Positions 6,386 through 7,493 of a stretch of 7,493 nucleotides of DNA are shown here, one piece after another. Where the stretch lies: contig JAQTLG010000077.1 in the NCBI GenBank assembly GCA_028715025.1, positions 1 through 7,493 of the forward strand, in the 5' to 3' direction. The notes below the pieces were generated by a model. That model was not told where the DNA came from. It did no database searches and was given only the letters and a program-made list of their open reading frames with translations. A program made the translations under genes and the position numbers. This DNA comes from Dehalococcoidia bacterium (GTDB lineage Bacteria; Chloroflexota; Dehalococcoidia; GIF9; UBA5629). Each line of letters opens with the position of its first letter. The stretch's first letter is position 1.

Positions 6386-7318
6386 TCAGCGACGTCCAAA
6401 GCGGATGAATATGATCGCCAGCGCTACGACCACCAGTATTACTATGCCTACACCCACCCATCCCCAGATGGTCGGCGTGAGCACCGTGGTGCGTATCTGC
6501 AGGCTGGCGTAGGCGTTTTTCGACTCAGGCTGGGCCTGAATTGTGATGATGTAATCGCCGGCGATGGTCTTTTCGGCCGGCTCCACACTGACCTGCACCT
6601 CCTTGGTCTCCTGCGCCTTGAGCAGATCAAGCTTCTCAGGCTTGCAGGTAACCGTCCAGCCGCTGGGCCTGTTTCCGGACGGGCAGCTGACATCAACCTT
6701 CTCCAGGTCCGCCGTGCCGTTGTTGGCCACGACTATGGTAAAAGTGCTCTCCTGACCGGCCGTTGCTTCCGTATTGAGCCGGCCGTCCGGCGTTGTCATC
6801 TTCAAGTCATAGCTTGCGGTTACTATAGCCTTCAGCTCGATGGAGGCCTTGAGATCGCCCGAGGCTACCTCGAATACGATGGGATATTCGCCTGGCACGG
6901 GTATCTTCCATGCATAGGGCCTCACCAGAAGCTTAACGGTCTCCGGGTAGCCCCGGCTGCCGTCCAGACGGATGGCGGCTATCTCCTGCCCCTCGCCATA
7001 ACCCGGGGTTATCGCGTAAGCGAATCCCTCGGGAACGATTGCCTTTAAATCGAAAACCTTTGACCCGCTGCCACCCGTATAGCTGATATCGATGCTGTAG
7101 GAGTAAGTCAATCCCACGTTACTGCTCAGCACGGGGTACTGGCATGTCAGATCCAGCTTCTCGGCATTCTGACCGTTGGCATTGCTCAGGGGAAAAGATG
7201 CGCCCGGCCCAAAGAAAATGCCTGCAGCCACGGCGGGCCCCGCATAGATGAACAGCGGCAATATCAGGGCCAGGATGAATAGCGCTACTATCATCATTCG
7301 CATGACTTTTGCAAGCAT
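6386..7318 (-). CDS. Secreted, membrane-anchored NEW3-domain protein (ABC system partner)
   Basis: This 310-residue envelope protein leads the operon. It has a signal-like N-terminus (hydrophobic core about 9-28, with AGPAVAA at 26-32 as a plausible cleavage site). An extracytoplasmic part rich in beta strands covers about 50-275, and one C-terminal membrane helix (about 284-305) ends in RFGRR, which fits an outside-facing domain and a short cytoplasmic tail. The stretch about 185-275 (AGQESTFTIVVANNGTADLE, GWTVTCKPEKLDLL, KEVQVSVEPAE, AGDYIITIQA) matches the NEW3 / CARDB-like beta-sandwich pattern. The earlier half (about 55-168) looks like a second sandwich domain of similar style. ATG 7316-7318 has GGAGGT (7325-7330) six bases upstream. 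Such proteins commonly neighbour ABC-2 transporters and are thought to be their outward-facing partners; the ligand is unknown. Later methionines at residues 6, 8 and 9 are less favoured starts. Confidence 0.85.
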   Translation of the reverse strand: MLAKVMRMMIVALFILALILPLFIYAGPAVAAGIFFGPGASFPLSNANGQNAEKLDLTCQYPVLSSNVGLTYSYSIDISYTGGSGSKVFDLKAIVPEGFAYAITPGYGEGQEIAAIRLDGSRGYPETVKLLVRPYAWKIPVPGEYPIVFEVASGDLKASIELKAIVTASYDLKMTTPDGRLNTEATAGQESTFTIVVANNGTADLEKVDVSCPSGNRPSGWTVTCKPEKLDLLKAQETKEVQVSVEPAEKTIAGDYIITIQAQPESKNAYASLQIRTTVLTPTIWGWVGVGIVILVVVALAIIFIRFGRR

Positions 7319-7324
7319 AATTAA

Positions 7325-7330
7325 ACCTCC
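7325..7330 (-). promoter_or_regulatory. Ribosome binding site of the NEW3-ABC operon
   Basis: Read on the minus strand this is GGAGGT, six bases before ATG 7318. It is the strongest ribosome binding site in the leftward operon and fixes the start of its first gene. The downstream genes have weak or badly spaced sites and probably depend on coupling. Confidence 0.8.
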
Positions 7331-7397
7331 ATCATCATAAAAACACTACGTTTGAAACCGGATCATGGCCGTGGAATATGAACCATGGGACGGGAAT

Positions 7398-7426
7398 AAT
7401 TTAGCCAATATCTTAACTACTGTCAA
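7398..7426 (-). promoter_or_regulatory. Predicted sigma70-type promoter of the NEW3-ABC-hydrolase operon
   Basis: On the minus strand a perfect -35 TTGACA (7421-7426) is followed after 17 bases by TAAATT (7398-7403), which matches the -10 consensus at four of six positions. Transcription would start near 7391 and give a leader of about 70 bases. The leader contains a weak CATGG/CCATG inverted repeat (7364-7368 with 7383-7387). An 8-bp palindrome, GTTATAAC (7429-7436), lies two bases upstream of the -35 element and could be a protein-binding half-site, though such a short palindrome may be chance. The rest of the interval, 7437-7493, shows nothing I can assign. Confidence 0.6.
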
Positions 7427-7493
7427 ATGTTATAACGCACCGCCTGCCAAGGTGGATCGTCTTGATTTATCGGCCGTCTCCAAATATACTTAA

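Noticed and set aside
6347..7048. A 233-codon open frame on the plus strand
   Set aside because: It is antisense to the NEW3 gene, whose signal peptide, domains and membrane helix are coherent. The plus frame has no family-like motif and no ribosome binding site, and is best explained by codon bias.
7437..7480. A possible tRNA-like hairpin around the caccgcctgccaaggtgg segment
   Set aside because: Only a four-base stem with a nine-base loop forms; no T-loop consensus, anticodon arm or acceptor stem can be built on either strand.
7365..7493. A plus-strand open frame of 42 codons from ATG 7365 to a TAA that coincides with the last base of the window
   Set aside because: It has no ribosome binding site, an AT-rich composition unlike the neighbouring genes, no recognisable motif, and it runs antisense through the predicted promoter and leader of the NEW3 operon. 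A frame this short is expected by chance. Conservation in relatives would change this view.

Overview
The window most likely comes from a chromosome of an uncultured bacterium of moderate GC content (slightly above 50% by eye). The gene content and the style of several proteins suggest Chloroflexota, perhaps a Dehalococcoidia-like lineage: the AlaS N-terminus, a pair of small FmdB-type zinc-ribbon proteins, a ThiD2-type protein, and a NEW3/ABC-transporter cluster. That assignment is inference from sequence style and was not tested. I see no mobile element, CRISPR array, rRNA or tRNA, phage gene or integration scar. This reads as an ordinary core or near-core region.

Layout. (1) Bases 1-237, minus strand: the first 79 codons of alaS, cut by the window edge. 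(2) Bases 238-371: a divergent promoter region with a good sigma70-type promoter in each direction. (3) Bases 372-1532, plus strand: a tight three-gene operon of two tandem FmdB-family zinc-ribbon proteins and a stand-alone ThiD2-like protein (HMP-phosphate kinase family), which overlaps the second fmdB gene by 29 bases. (4) Bases 1533-1652: an intergenic region with a near-consensus promoter (TTGACT-N17-TACAAT) and a very strong ribosome binding site for the next gene. (5) Bases 1653-3833, plus strand: hppA, a complete membrane-bound proton-pumping pyrophosphatase with the K+-independent signature. (6) Bases 3854-3893: a strong bidirectional terminator between converging genes. (7) Bases 3866-7318, minus strand: a four-gene operon, transcribed leftward from a promoter near 7398-7426. 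Its gene order is a secreted, membrane-anchored NEW3-domain protein, an ABC ATPase, an ABC-2 type permease, and a glyoxalase II-like metallo-beta-lactamase-fold hydrolase. (8) Bases 7319-7493: the leader and promoter of that operon.

How the genes fit together. The NEW3 protein, ATPase and permease very probably form one membrane export or envelope complex: one ATPase, a six-helix permease and an outward-facing beta-sandwich protein held by a C-terminal helix. The hydrolase is translationally coupled to it, but its link to transport is unknown. HppA recovers energy from pyrophosphate released by biosynthetic reactions, including aminoacylation and thiamin phosphate synthesis. The window shows no direct regulatory link between HppA and the neighbouring genes. 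The points most worth following are the ThiD2-like protein standing apart from ThiE and coupled to two zinc-ribbon proteins, the unassigned substrate of the NEW3-ABC operon, and a terminator stem that doubles as the conserved C-terminus of the hydrolase.
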